Shown one piece after another: positions 43,614 through 52,848 of a stretch of DNA of 64,000 nucleotides; positions within the stretch are counted from its first letter, which is position 1; the number at the start of each line of letters is the position of its first letter. The stretch is from the NCBI GenBank assembly GCA_031553805.1, contig JAVBLC010000002.1:124001-188000 (forward strand), read 5' to 3'. The notes beneath the pieces were generated by a model that was not told the origin of the DNA, did not search any database, and worked only from the letters and a program-made list of their open reading frames with translations. A program made the translations under genes and the position numbers. The stretch comes from JAITVB01 sp031553805. GTDB taxonomy: Bacteria > Bacteroidota > Bacteroidia > Bacteroidales > Rikenellaceae.

Positions 43614-45011
43614 TTAGAACTCCGCATTTTTCGGCGTGCGCGGGAAGGGGATCACGTCGCGAATATTGGCCATCCCGGTCACAAACAGGAGTAGCCGCTC
43701 AAATCCCAGGCCAAAACCGCTGTGGGGGGCCGTTCCGAAGCGCCGGGTGTCGAGATACCACCATACGTCCTTTTCCGGAATGCCGAGTTCGGCGCAACGG
43801 GCGGTCAGCTTCTCGAGACTTTCTTCGCGTTGCGACCCGCCGATGATTTCCCCGATTTTGGGGAAGAGCACATCCATCGCGCGGACGGTTTTGCCGTCGT
43901 CGTTCTGCTTCATATAGAACGCCTTGATCTCCGCCGGGTAGTTGGTCAGGATGACCGGTTTCTTAAAATGCTTTTCGACCAGGTAGCGTTCGTGTTCGCT
44001 TTGCAGGTCGAGGCCCCAGTTGACCGGGAACTCGAATTTCTGTCCCGAAGCCATCAGGATCTCGATCCCTTTGGTGTAATCGAGGCGCACGAAATCGTTT
44101 TCGACCACGAATTGCAGGCGCGGGATCAACTCCTCGTCATACATCTTGGCCAGGAACTCCAGGTCGTCTTTGCAATGCGTCAACGCATAGGTAATGAGGT
44201 ATTTCAAAAAGTCTTCGGCGAGGTCCATGTTGTCCTCGATTTCATAAAAGGCCATCTCGGGTTCGATCATCCAGAACTCGGCCAGGTGGCGCGGGGTGTT
44301 CGAGTTTTCGGCGCGGAAAGTCGGCCCGAAAGTGTAAATTTCGGACAGGGCCATCGCCCCCAATTCGCCTTCCAACTGGCCCGATACGGTCAGGTTGCAA
44401 TGTTTCCCGAAGAAATCTTTCGTGAAATCAACTTGGCCCTGCTCGTCGCGCGGCGGGTTTTCGATGTCGAACGTGGTGACGGAAAACATCTGTCCGGCCC
44501 CTTCGGCGTCCGACCCGGTGATGATCGGCGTGTGGAGGTAGACGAAACCGCGTTCGTTGAAGTAGTTGTGGATCGCGAAAGCCATGGCGTGGCGCACACG
44601 CAGCACGGCCCCGAACGTATTCGTCCGGGGACGCAGGTGGGCAATTTCACGCAGAAATTCGAGCGAGTGTCCTTTTTTCTGCAACGGGTAAGTTTCGGGG
44701 TCGGCCGTGCCGTAAACCTCTACGGCCGTCGCCTGGATTTCGACCGGTTGGCCCGAACCGAGCGATTCGACCAGTTTGCCCGTCACCTTGAGGCACGCCC
44801 CGGTGGTCACTTGGCGCAGCAGTTCTTCGTCGAACTGCGCCACGTCGATGACTACCTGTATGTTGTGGATCGTCGAACCGTCGTTCAGCGCCACGAAAGC
44901 GATGTTCTTGTTGCCGCGTTTGGTGCGTACCCAGCCTTTGGCTATGACCTGGCGTTCGAGTTCTTTCGATCCTAAAAGTTGTGCGATTTTTGTTCTTCCT
45001 CCGCGTGACAT
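43614..45011 (-). CDS. asnS: Asparagine-tRNA ligase
   Basis: The 465-aa class II synthetase has an N-terminal OB anticodon-binding domain (VIAKGWVRTKRGNKNIAFVALNDGS), motif 2 region YTFGPTFRAENSNTPRHLAEFWMIEPEMAF and motif 3 GFGLGFERLLLFVTGM. It charges tRNA-Asn. It carries the Asn-type block TGSDAEGAGQMFSV and the length typical of AsnRS rather than AspRS. It lies 59 nt upstream of rpoN with an AT-rich gap, so it may have its own end. Confidence 0.97.
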   Translation of the reverse strand: MSRGGRTKIAQLLGSKELERQVIAKGWVRTKRGNKNIAFVALNDGSTIHNIQVVIDVAQFDEELLRQVTTGACLKVTGKLVESLGSGQPVEIQATAVEVYGTADPETYPLQKKGHSLEFLREIAHLRPRTNTFGAVLRVRHAMAFAIHNYFNERGFVYLHTPIITGSDAEGAGQMFSVTTFDIENPPRDEQGQVDFTKDFFGKHCNLTVSGQLEGELGAMALSEIYTFGPTFRAENSNTPRHLAEFWMIEPEMAFYEIEDNMDLAEDFLKYLITYALTHCKDDLEFLAKMYDEELIPRLQFVVENDFVRLDYTKGIEILMASGQKFEFPVNWGLDLQSEHERYLVEKHFKKPVILTNYPAEIKAFYMKQNDDGKTVRAMDVLFPKIGEIIGGSQREESLEKLTARCAELGIPEKDVWWYLDTRRFGTAPHSGFGLGFERLLLFVTGMANIRDVIPFPRTPKNAEF

Positions 45012-45050
45012 AGAGCGTTTGGTGATAAGTGGGTTAGTGTTTAAGGTGAA

Positions 45051-45935
45051 TTAGTAATAGATATAGGATATATCGTCGTGGATGAACGTCACCGGCCCAT
45101 TGCAGGTGAGCGTCGTGCCGCGGTCGACGGAGAGCGTGTCGGTGCTTTTCAGGCTGGTGTCGAGCAGGTAGAGCGTTTCCTTGCCGCCCCCCTTCGACCG
45201 GAACCCGCAATCGGTGGCGTAGAGCACCGGTGACTCGACCACGTAGCGCGTGTAAACCCGGCTGAAATTACTGCCTTCGACCGGAACCTCGGGCAGGGTT
45301 TCCAGCTTGAACTGAGCGGTAGCCAGGGCCGATTCAACAGGTGTTCCCTGGGTCTGGGTGATGTTTACGCGGAAGAGGTCCCACAGCGCATAAGCGTGTG
45401 AAGAGGTCAACTGCAGGTAGTAATCCGTCGCCCGCACCTGCCATTGCGAGGCCGATTTGGCTTCGATCTGGTAGGTTCCCTCGTCGATCCGGGCCTCCAT
45501 CAGCCCGAAGTTGACTACCCCGATCAGGAATTGTTGGCTCTCCGGTATTTCAGCCGTCCACACCGCACCGGGCTCGGTCAGCGAGGCGCCGTAGGTGTGG
45601 ATCGTAATGGCTCCCTGTCGGTTAAAGTCCTGTGAGACGGTGGTTTCGAGCGTATTGTAGGTGATCGTGTACGATTTCTGATCGGTGGTGGTGATCGTCG
45701 CCCCGCCGAAAAGCGACTGGCGCAGGGCTTCGGCCCGCGACGGGTCGGCCTTGGTTGTGTTGAGGTAAACCTCCAGGCGGTAGGCGATGTTAAACGGGTC
45801 GAGCACCACGTCGTTGATGGTCGACACCTCGCCGTACCACTGGCGGTAATAGAGCATCGGATCGCTTTCGGTCGAACTTTTACACGAAACAAACACACTC
45901 GCCGCAGCGAAAAGGATCAGGAAAACTTTTTTCAT
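45051..45935 (-). CDS. Uncharacterised lipoprotein, 294 aa
   Basis: The product has a lipobox FVSCKSS (Cys18) and a beta-rich body with no recognisable catalytic motif; Tyr/Ser/Thr-rich strands such as YYRQWYGEV, GTYQIEAKSASQWQVRATDYYLQL and a final TFIHDDISYIYY. I do not recognise the family. It has its own minus-strand promoter TTTG-N20-TAACTTTG at 45998-45967. A surface-exposed or periplasmic role is all that can be said. Confidence 0.75.
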   Translation of the reverse strand: MKKVFLILFAAASVFVSCKSSTESDPMLYYRQWYGEVSTINDVVLDPFNIAYRLEVYLNTTKADPSRAEALRQSLFGGATITTTDQKSYTITYNTLETTVSQDFNRQGAITIHTYGASLTEPGAVWTAEIPESQQFLIGVVNFGLMEARIDEGTYQIEAKSASQWQVRATDYYLQLTSSHAYALWDLFRVNITQTQGTPVESALATAQFKLETLPEVPVEGSNFSRVYTRYVVESPVLYATDCGFRSKGGGKETLYLLDTSLKSTDTLSVDRGTTLTCNGPVTFIHDDISYIYY

Positions 45936-45966
45936 ATCTCAGCTAATCATAATACCTACAAAAGGC

Positions 45967-45998
45967 CAAAGTTACCAGTTTTTTTGTGATAGTTCAAA
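45967..45998 (-). promoter_or_regulatory. Promoter of the 294-aa lipoprotein
   Basis: On the minus strand TTTG (45998-45995), 20 nt, TAACTTTG (45974-45967), 32 nt before the start codon. Confidence 0.65.
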
Positions 45999-46137
45999 CT
46001 TAGGGCCCGTTTTTTAATGTTAATTAAAAAACGTAGTGTGGGTATGGTTTAGTATGGGGTTTGACAAACCAGACAGCCACCTTATGGAGATAAAGATGCC
46101 AAAAAACGATTTTTAGCTGCATCAGCAAGCGGGGAGA

Positions 46138-47109
46138 TCAGGCTGAAACAGGCTGTCGTCGTGCCCGCAGGGCGTTGAACAACCGCTCGCCCCACACCGC
46201 CGCCCAGGCCAGTACGAGCCGTGGCACGATCAGCCAGAACACCCCGATGCCGATTGCGACAAAGAGGAGGGTGTCTTCCAATAGGCTGTGCGAAATGGCG
46301 ATATGGGTGTTGAGGTAGCGGGCGTCACGGGGCGAGATTTCGCCCTTTTCGATCTCGCCGATCATCACCGCGCCGCCGTAGGCCAGCCCGACGCAATTGG
46401 CCACCACCCACAGGAACGACGTCGACCGTGGTAGCCCTAAGGCCCGCATCGCCGGCCGCAGCGGCCAAATCAGCGCATCGATCAGCCCGAACTCCCGTAA
46501 CACGGCCTGCAACACGTTGAGCCCCACGATAAAGCAAAGCATTTTTAGCGATAGCCAAACACTTGCCATGGCCCATTGCGCGAACACCCCGCCCCAAGAC
46601 GTGGGGAGGACCGCCGCCGCCCCGCCGAAGACCAACCGTCCGTCCATCGCGGCGGGCAAGATCCCGTTCAGTCCGGCGCCGGCAATGAGCGCCGCCGCGA
46701 TCCGCAACGGGACGATAAACGCGGCCCGGCTGCCCGTTTTGCGCTGGATCGCCGTTTCGATGATCAGGTTGTGGGCGATCAGGCACATCACGGCCAGGAT
46801 CACCACCGCCCGGTAGTCGAATCCGATGGTGTCGATCACCGCAATCGCGGCGTATATGTTGACCAGTATCGAAGTCAGGAAAACCAGTACCGCCTCGCCC
46901 GGCAACCCGAGTCCGTTGAACAGCGGTTCGAACGCCCGCGCGACCCATGCGATCATCCCGGCGTAGTTGAGGCACGAAACGGCGAGCGTGATCGTGAGCG
47001 TCAGCCGCAGGATCCACCCCGCACTCCGCAGGGCAGGGGGGACGGCCGCCCAGGCCGCCTTTCCCATTCGCCGGAAAAAATGTGCGATGGATGTGTTATT
47101 TGATGACAT
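46138..47109 (-). CDS. Nucleoside-recognition (Gate) domain membrane protein
   Basis: The 323-aa product has about eight membrane spans in two Gate-like repeats: LAVSCLNYAGMIAWVARAFEPLFNGLGLPGEAVLVFLTSILVN and the later VGLNVLQAVLREFGLIDALIWPLRPAMRALGLP. The pattern matches SpmA/YjiH-type nucleoside-recognition proteins, which are thought to be transporters of unknown substrate. Its first 14 nt overlap the end of the ftsB/divIC gene (47096-47109), so the two are coupled. Confidence 0.75.
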   Translation of the reverse strand: MSSNNTSIAHFFRRMGKAAWAAVPPALRSAGWILRLTLTITLAVSCLNYAGMIAWVARAFEPLFNGLGLPGEAVLVFLTSILVNIYAAIAVIDTIGFDYRAVVILAVMCLIAHNLIIETAIQRKTGSRAAFIVPLRIAAALIAGAGLNGILPAAMDGRLVFGGAAAVLPTSWGGVFAQWAMASVWLSLKMLCFIVGLNVLQAVLREFGLIDALIWPLRPAMRALGLPRSTSFLWVVANCVGLAYGGAVMIGEIEKGEISPRDARYLNTHIAISHSLLEDTLLFVAIGIGVFWLIVPRLVLAWAAVWGERLFNALRARRQPVSA

Positions 47110-47371
47110 AGATTGTTTCGCCGGGGCGTTTCATCAGGTAATTTTCGCGGGCCAGTTGTTCGAGGTAGTCGTTGTCCTTCAGGTTTTCGAGCACGGTGCT
47201 GTCCTCGGCGATTTTTTTCAGGTAGTAGGCTTTTTGTTCTTCGAGGGCTTTGATGTTTTGGCGCACCTGCCAACTGTCGACCAGGTTGTTCTTGTCGATG
47301 AAGGTAATGAGCACGAGGAAGAAGAGGATCGTGATCACGAGCAGGCGGTTTCCCTTGAAGAAGTTTTTCAT
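47096..47371 (-). CDS. FtsB/DivIC-type septum formation initiator
   Basis: The 91-aa protein has a short cytoplasmic tail, one membrane span (LLVITILFFLVLITFI, about 9-24), a coiled coil (QNIKALEEQKAYYLKKIAEDSTVLENLK) and the family end YLEQLARENYLMKRPGETIYVIK. FtsB/DivIC forms the FtsQBL divisome subcomplex. Start 47371 is chosen from the membrane anchor; an upstream in-frame ATG at 47431 would add a Cys-rich stretch across a -7 box (TACCTTTG, 47404-47397). Confidence 0.9.
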   Translation of the reverse strand: MKNFFKGNRLLVITILFFLVLITFIDKNNLVDSWQVRQNIKALEEQKAYYLKKIAEDSTVLENLKDNDYLEQLARENYLMKRPGETIYVIK

Positions 47372-47573
47372 TGTGTGCCGGTGGAAAATGTTACGGCAAA
47401 GGTAATAATTTTCTATGCAAAGAAAGTCCACGAAAGCAAAGCTTTCCAGAAAAATTTTCGGTGTCGCTTTTTATAAAAAGGTGCGTGCTCGCACGGGGAG
47501 TTTTTTCAAAGCAAAGTGAATCTCCCGGTGCGGGGACGCACCATAAAAATCTCTTGAGCGCGGGCAAAAACCC

Positions 47574-48377
47574 CTATTTCCACCATTCAAAAAAATGATG
47601 TACCGGCCCATGTCCGTCCCCGAGCCGATAATCCGCCCCGGCGGCAATCGCCCCGTGAATGTACTCTTCGGCCTGCCGGACCGCCTCGGGCAACGCAAGC
47701 CCCCGGGCCAAACCGGCGGCAATGGCCGACGAGAGGGTACAACCCGTGCCGTGCGTATTTTTGGTGTCGATCTTTGTGTAAGGATAAGCATACTCGGCCG
47801 CCCCGTCAAATAATAAATCGCTGACTTCAGTCCCGGACAAATGTCCCGCCTTGGCCAATACGGCCCGTGCCCCGCGGCTTTGCAACGCCTTGGCGGCAGG
47901 CCGGAAATCGGCCTCTGCGGCAATCGACCGGCCCGTCAGGAAAGCGAGTTCCGGTACGTTGGGCGTCACGAGCGCAGCCAGCGGAAATAGCCGTTCGACA
48001 ATGGCGTCGACCGCCGCTTCCGAGATCAGCCGGTCGCCCGAAGTGGCGACCATCACCGGGTCGAGCACTACGTTCACCACGCGGTATTTTTTGAGCAAGG
48101 CCGCCACGGTTTCGGCTATTTCGGGCGTAGGGATCATCCCCAGCTTGACGGCGTCGGCCCCGATGTCCGAGAGTACGGCTTCGACCTGTCCGGAGACGAC
48201 CTCGACCGGCAGCACGTGTACGGCCGACACGCCGAGCGTATTTTGTACCGTCACCGAAGTGATCGCCGAGGCGGCATAGCAGCCCAGCGCCGAAGCGGTC
48301 TTGATGTCGGCCTGGATGCCGGCTCCGCCGCCGCTGTCCGAACCGGCGATGGTCAGAAAACGGGCGTAGTGTTTCAT
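47574..48377 (-). CDS. thiD: Hydroxymethylpyrimidine/phosphomethylpyrimidine kinase
   Basis: The 267-aa ribokinase-fold protein starts HYARFLTIAGSDSGGGAGIQ, then KTASALGCYAASAITSVTVQNT, VVLDPVMVATSGDRLI, LVTPNVPELAFLTGR and the anion hole NTHGTGCTLSSAIAAGLA. It phosphorylates HMP to HMP-PP for thiamine synthesis. The start at 48377 gives a 4-nt overlap with the metallophosphoesterase gene; the longer frame from 48503 is its shadow. thiC, thiE and thiG are not in this window. Confidence 0.95.
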   Translation of the reverse strand: MKHYARFLTIAGSDSGGGAGIQADIKTASALGCYAASAITSVTVQNTLGVSAVHVLPVEVVSGQVEAVLSDIGADAVKLGMIPTPEIAETVAALLKKYRVVNVVLDPVMVATSGDRLISEAAVDAIVERLFPLAALVTPNVPELAFLTGRSIAAEADFRPAAKALQSRGARAVLAKAGHLSGTEVSDLLFDGAAEYAYPYTKIDTKNTHGTGCTLSSAIAAGLARGLALPEAVRQAEEYIHGAIAAGADYRLGDGHGPVHHFFEWWK

Positions 48378-49585
48378 GGTGTGCGTTTGAGGGTGATGAG
48401 GGTGATCTCGGGCGTCGACCCGTAGCGGTAGGGGAAGAGCGCCACGCCGATCCCCTCGTTGATGATCAATTTCTGCTCGTTTTGCTCGTATATTCCGCCC
48501 CAATCACGGTAAATGGCCGATGCCGGGGAAAGGCGCTTTCCGAACACGTTGAAGACCATCTGCATCGCGTGGGTGTGGCCGGAAAGGGTGAGGTCGATAC
48601 CGTTGTGTCCCGCCACCTGTTCGCGCCAGAAAGTCGGGTCGTGCGACATCAGGATGCGGAATGTGCTGTCCGTCACCCCGGCCGAGGCTACCGCCAGATC
48701 GCCCCGTTGGGGGTAGGGGGCATGGCCCCAGTTTTCGATGCCGGTCAGGGCGATCGAATCGGCCCCCTCGTGAAGCATCACCGAGCGGTTGTTCAACAGG
48801 TGCCAACCGATCTTGTCGTAAAAGTCGACCAGTTCACGGAGGTTAGCCTCCTTTTCCACATCGGTTTTCCAGCGGGCGTAACCGCCGTAGTCGTGGTTGC
48901 CCAGGATGGCGTAGCAGGGCGCTACCCCGGTAAACCTCCTCAGAACCTCCTCAAATCTGAAAACTTCGCCGGTGTGGGCGTGAACCAGGTCACCGGTGAA
49001 GAGGATCACGTCGGGGCGAATCGTTTGCAAGCTGTCCAACAGTTTGTCCATCACTCGCGTCGTGCGCATATTGCCCAGGTGGGCGTCCGACAGGTGGACA
49101 ATCCGGTAGCCGTCGAATGCGGGTGGAATTTTTTCGGAAGAAACCGTGAAATGGGTCGTGCGTAGTTTTTGTAAACCGAACGTCCCGCCATAGCCGATCA
49201 CATAAAAAACATAGGCCGCCGCCAGTCCGCCCAGGGTGAAGAAAAAGCGTCGCCAGCCCCGGCCCCGGTTGCGGTCATAGCGGCTTCCCCGGCCGAAAAA
49301 CAGCGCCGGGAACGACAGGAGCATATAGGTGAATTTCGGGACGTAGATCAACAGGTACACCAGCGTAAAATTCTGGAAAAAGCTCTCCGGCAAAAGGTTG
49401 CGTTCGTCGACCCGGCCGAAGACCATAAATATCCAGAAGACGACGAAAATCACGTCGATCGCCCAATACAGCACCCGCAAGATGCGGTTTTTCGTCCATT
49501 TGCAGAAAGCGGTCTTATAGAAATAATATTCTGCAACAACGTTAAACGTGAAGAGGATCAGTAGGATCCGAATGAAAAAAGGCAT
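48374..49585 (-). CDS. Membrane-anchored metallophosphoesterase
   Basis: The 403-aa product has four N-terminal membrane spans (about 4-16, 35-56, 70-92, 112-130) and a YkuE/YaeI-type phosphoesterase domain with VHLSDAHLGN, FTGDLVHAHTG, ILGNHDYGGY, MSHDP and LSGHTHAMQM, giving a complete dinuclear metal site. In relatives the substrates are nucleotides or lipid intermediates such as UDP-diacylglucosamine. It sits between thiL and thiD with a 4-nt overlap to thiD, so a role in removing a thiamine-pathway phosphate is possible but unproven. Confidence 0.88.
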   Translation of the reverse strand: MPFFIRILLILFTFNVVAEYYFYKTAFCKWTKNRILRVLYWAIDVIFVVFWIFMVFGRVDERNLLPESFFQNFTLVYLLIYVPKFTYMLLSFPALFFGRGSRYDRNRGRGWRRFFFTLGGLAAAYVFYVIGYGGTFGLQKLRTTHFTVSSEKIPPAFDGYRIVHLSDAHLGNMRTTRVMDKLLDSLQTIRPDVILFTGDLVHAHTGEVFRFEEVLRRFTGVAPCYAILGNHDYGGYARWKTDVEKEANLRELVDFYDKIGWHLLNNRSVMLHEGADSIALTGIENWGHAPYPQRGDLAVASAGVTDSTFRILMSHDPTFWREQVAGHNGIDLTLSGHTHAMQMVFNVFGKRLSPASAIYRDWGGIYEQNEQKLIINEGIGVALFPYRYGSTPEITLITLKRTP

Positions 49586-49597
49586 CGTTTCGCAAGA

Positions 49598-50602
49598 TTA
49601 AAAATGAGTAAAACCGTGGTAATTGAGTACACGTGCAACGCCTCCCTCCGTCCAGGTGATGCGGGGTTCACCCGGGGTGATTTTCCCGATGACGGAGAGT
49701 TCGCGGCCAAACGTTTCGGTGTATCGTTTTTGCAGGTCGTCCAACGCTTCAGCGGCGACGGTGGCCAACAACACATAATCTTCGCCGCCGGCAAAGGCCG
49801 CCTCCAACGAGTCCCACCCGCGGCGTTCGCAAACATTTTGTAATGTGGGTGAGAGCGGAGCCCTATCCACAAAAATCTCCGCCGCCACACCGGAAGCGCG
49901 CAGGATATGCAGCAAATCGGAGGCCACGCCGTCCGACACGTCCATCATGGCCCGCACACCCGGTTCTCCGCCCAGAAAAAGGCCCTCCTCGACGTGGGGC
50001 CGCGGGTTGTGATGGGTTTTTACGAGCGCGGTTTCTTCGGCGGTCAGCTCGTTCAGGGCATCGCCCGCAAGCAGCAGTTTCAGGCCCGCGGCCGAGTCGC
50101 CCAACGGGCCGGTGACGACTACCGCATCGCCGGGGCGGGCGCTGCTCCTGTATTTAATGTGCGTGTCATCGGCCTCGCCCAGCAGGGCCACGTTGACCAC
50201 CAATCCGGCGGGCGAAGCGGTCGTGTCGCCGCCGAGCAGCGGAACGCCGTAACGGGCCGACATTTCGGCATAGCCGGTCATAAATGCTTCGAAGAACGTA
50301 TCGTCGACCGACGGGGGCAACCCCACCGACAGGAACGAAGCCACGGGCCTTGCGCCCATCGCTGCCACGTCGCTCAGGTTGACGGCCAGGGATTTCCGGC
50401 CGAGTTCTCCGGGGGTGATCTTTTCCTGCAGGAAGTGGCGGCTTTCGACCAGCATATCGGTGGTGACGACCATTGAGCGGCCGCCGCCCTGGGGCAATAC
50501 GGCTGCGTCGTCGCCGATGCCGGTCTGCCCGCGGCCTTCGGCCAGCGGGGCGAACATGGCCCGGATGCGGGCGATCCATTCGAACTCTCCTTGCAGGGGC
50601 AT
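49598..50602 (-). CDS. thiL: Thiamine-phosphate kinase
   Basis: The 334-aa protein of the PurM-like fold has GIGDDAAVLPQGGGRSMVVTTDMLVES, NLSDVAAMGARPVASFLSVGLPP, LLGGDTTASPAGLVVNVALLG and MMDVSDGVASDLLHI. It makes thiamine diphosphate from the monophosphate. Start 50602 fits the family start GEFEWIARI; an upstream frame start at 50710 would add an unrelated stretch. It leads the unit thiL, phosphoesterase, thiD. No TPP riboswitch is visible upstream. Confidence 0.95.
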   Translation of the reverse strand: MPLQGEFEWIARIRAMFAPLAEGRGQTGIGDDAAVLPQGGGRSMVVTTDMLVESRHFLQEKITPGELGRKSLAVNLSDVAAMGARPVASFLSVGLPPSVDDTFFEAFMTGYAEMSARYGVPLLGGDTTASPAGLVVNVALLGEADDTHIKYRSSARPGDAVVVTGPLGDSAAGLKLLLAGDALNELTAEETALVKTHHNPRPHVEEGLFLGGEPGVRAMMDVSDGVASDLLHILRASGVAAEIFVDRAPLSPTLQNVCERRGWDSLEAAFAGGEDYVLLATVAAEALDDLQKRYTETFGRELSVIGKITPGEPRITWTEGGVARVLNYHGFTHF

Positions 50603-50919
50603 TTTTTGATTTTTCTTTGCTGCAAAAGTGGGCAAAAAATCAGGGTCGACAAAATATTCCCTCCAGGTAAATCCGGAAAAGGCGAAGTTTTTGATTTTGC
50701 AGGGCGCCACTTCGTTTTGTTTCAGATTTTTTTGACTCCGTAGAATTTGTCCCCTGCTCGCTTGTTTCGAGAGCCTCGAGTTGAAGCTCCGCTTCGGCTC
50801 GTTTTTTCGCTGTAAAAAGAGTATTAAGCGTACCTTCCTAAAGAACCTCCGTTAAAATTATTTGGAAAGTGGTTTAAATATCAATTTTGTGTGTAATTTT
50901 GCAGCTCAAATTATGTAAT
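50603..50919. other. Divergent gap between thiL and aroQ
   Basis: It has AT-rich starts at both sides, the -7 box of aroQ at 50894-50901, and nothing else that I can assign. No coding frame or dispersed repeat of the families described is evident. Confidence 0.5.
50894..50901 (+). promoter_or_regulatory. -7 box of aroQ
   Basis: TAATTTTG, 18 nt before the ATG at 50920; the in-frame codon at 50887 lies upstream of it. Confidence 0.5.
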
Positions 50920-51342
50920 ATGGCGAAGAAGGTCCTGATCATAAACGGCCCCAACCTGAACCTGCTCGGTAAACGCGAGCCGGGAATTTACGGCGGGGAG
51001 AGTTTTCAGAATTATTTCGAGAAACTCAAGCAGACGTTTTCAGATATCTCGCTCGATTATTACCAGTCAAACGTCGAGGGCGAGCTGGTCAACGCCATCC
51101 ACGCTGCCGACGGCCGTTACGACGGCATCGTGCTCAACGCCGGGGGCTACACCCACACCTCGGTCGCGCTGGCCGATGCGATCGGCGCGGTAAGCACGCC
51201 GGTGGTCGAGGTGCACATTTCGTGCATCCTGGCTCGCGAAGAGTTCCGCCATGTGTCGCTCATCGCTCCCCGCTGCAAGGGATCGGTGATGGGCTTCGGG
51301 CTCGACTCCTACCGGCTGGGTATCCTTGCCCTCATTCCCTAA
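50920..51342 (+). CDS. aroQ: 3-dehydroquinate dehydratase, type II
   Basis: The 140-aa protein has INGPNLNLLGKREPGIYG with Arg19 and catalytic Tyr24, LNAGGYTHTSVALADAI (72-88, where most homologues read NPGAYTHTS) and EVHISCILAREEFRH with His99, Arg106 and His111. It removes water from 3-dehydroquinate in the shikimate pathway as a dodecamer. The length is normal. The Cys in SCIL replaces the usual N of SN-x-HARE. It starts 33 nt before the pyk gene's start region; pyk follows in the same direction. Confidence 0.95.
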   Translation: MAKKVLIINGPNLNLLGKREPGIYGGESFQNYFEKLKQTFSDISLDYYQSNVEGELVNAIHAADGRYDGIVLNAGGYTHTSVALADAIGAVSTPVVEVHISCILAREEFRHVSLIAPRCKGSVMGFGLDSYRLGILALIP

Positions 51343-51375
51343 ACACACGCAAAACACACACACGTAAACATCGAT

Positions 51376-52836
51376 ATGCTGAAGAAGACAAAAATAGTGG
51401 CAACCGTTTCGGACCTGCGCTGCGGCGTGGATTTTATCCGCGAATTGCACGAATCGGGGATGGATGTGGTGCGCATCAACTCGGCGCACGTAACCACCGA
51501 AAGCGCCACCCAGGTGGTCAAAAACGTACGCGAAGTGTCGGACCGGATCGCCATCCTGATCGACACCAAAGGCCCTGAACTGCGCATCACGGCGATGGCG
51601 GACGCCTGGGCCAACGGTATTCCCGTCGAACTGAACGAGATCGTCCGCCTGAAAGGCACCGATAAAGGCACTCCTTCGTCGAAAGAAGTGATCTACGTCA
51701 CCGATGCCGACCTCTATGACGAGGTGTTCATCGGTGCGGTCGTGCTGATCGACGACGGTGAGATCGAGCTCGAGGTGATGGACAAAATGTCGGATATGCT
51801 CATCTGCCGTGTCAACAACAGCGGCACGATCAAGGGCAAGAAGAGCGTCAATATTCCCAACGTGAAGACGAACTTGCCTTCACTGACGGAAAAAGATATA
51901 AAATTTATCCATTGGGCGATCGATATGGATATCGACTTCATCGCCCACTCGTTCGTGCGCAAGAAGGAAGACGTGCTCGAGGTGCAGCGCATCCTCGACG
52001 AGCGCGGTAGCCACATCAAGATTATTTCTAAGATTGAGAACCAGGAAGGGGTCGATAACATCGACGAGATCCTCGACGTCACCTACGGGGTGATGGTGGC
52101 CCGCGGCGACCTGGGCGTGGAGCTGCCCGCCGAAGAGATCCCGATTGCCCAGCGCAGCCTGGTGAGCAAGTGCATCGCCAGCAAGAAGCCGGTGATCATC
52201 GCCACCCAGATGCTCCACTCGATGATCCTCAGTCCGCGCCCGACCCGGGCCGAGGTGAGCGACATCGCCAACGCCATCTACCAGCGTGTCGATGCGATCA
52301 TGCTGAGCGGCGAAACGGCCAGCGGTAACTATCCGGTCGAAGCCGTGCAAACGATGGCCAAGATCGCCCGCAAAATCGAAACCGACACCAAGCCGATGAC
52401 CGATATCGAGATGGTGCGCATCAATAACGAAATCACGGCCCAGTTGTCGCGCTCGGCGGTTCGCGCATCGATCAACCTCGACGTCAAGGCGATCCTGTTC
52501 GATTCGCTCACCGGGCGTACGGGGCGTTACCTGGCCGCTTTCCGCAGCCAGAAACCGGTCTATGCCGTTTGCTACCATAGATACGTGGTGCGCGAGTTGG
52601 CGCTTTCCTACGGCATTGAAGCCATTTATCAGAAACCGTTCGAAACGCACGAAAGTTTCCTGGGGAAAACATTGCAAAAACTTCAGAAGCAGAAGGCGCT
52701 GACCAAGGACGACCTGGTGGTGGTGATCGGTGGAAATTTTGGTGCAGCCCAGGGGGCATCGTTTCTCGAAATCGGCACCGTCGACAATCTGCAGCGCAAA
52801 ACCGAACACGCCGGATACAAATACAACGAACCTTAG
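51376..52836 (+). CDS. pyk: Pyruvate kinase
   Basis: The 486-aa protein shows LKKTKIVATVSDLRCGVDFIREL, MDVVRINSAH, LIDTKGPELR, ISKIENQEGVDNIDEIL with the catalytic Lys, MVARGDLGVELP, IIATQMLHSMI, PTRAEVSDIANAI and LSGETASGNYPVEAV. It makes pyruvate and ATP from phosphoenolpyruvate. In this case the metal and phosphate contacts look complete. Two substitutions relative to the usual start (TVSD instead of TIGP) should be noted. aroQ lies 33 nt upstream, so they may be one transcript. Confidence 0.96.
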   Translation: MLKKTKIVATVSDLRCGVDFIRELHESGMDVVRINSAHVTTESATQVVKNVREVSDRIAILIDTKGPELRITAMADAWANGIPVELNEIVRLKGTDKGTPSSKEVIYVTDADLYDEVFIGAVVLIDDGEIELEVMDKMSDMLICRVNNSGTIKGKKSVNIPNVKTNLPSLTEKDIKFIHWAIDMDIDFIAHSFVRKKEDVLEVQRILDERGSHIKIISKIENQEGVDNIDEILDVTYGVMVARGDLGVELPAEEIPIAQRSLVSKCIASKKPVIIATQMLHSMILSPRPTRAEVSDIANAIYQRVDAIMLSGETASGNYPVEAVQTMAKIARKIETDTKPMTDIEMVRINNEITAQLSRSAVRASINLDVKAILFDSLTGRTGRYLAAFRSQKPVYAVCYHRYVVRELALSYGIEAIYQKPFETHESFLGKTLQKLQKQKALTKDDLVVVIGGNFGAAQGASFLEIGTVDNLQRKTEHAGYKYNEP

Positions 52837-52848
52837 CCTTTCTCGTTT

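Noticed and set aside
43722..44975. A 417-codon plus-strand frame opposite asnS
   Set aside because: asnS is unambiguous; the antisense frame has no motif.
50603..50919. TPP riboswitch before thiL
   Set aside because: No CTGAGA-type core or paired thi-box arms on the minus strand.
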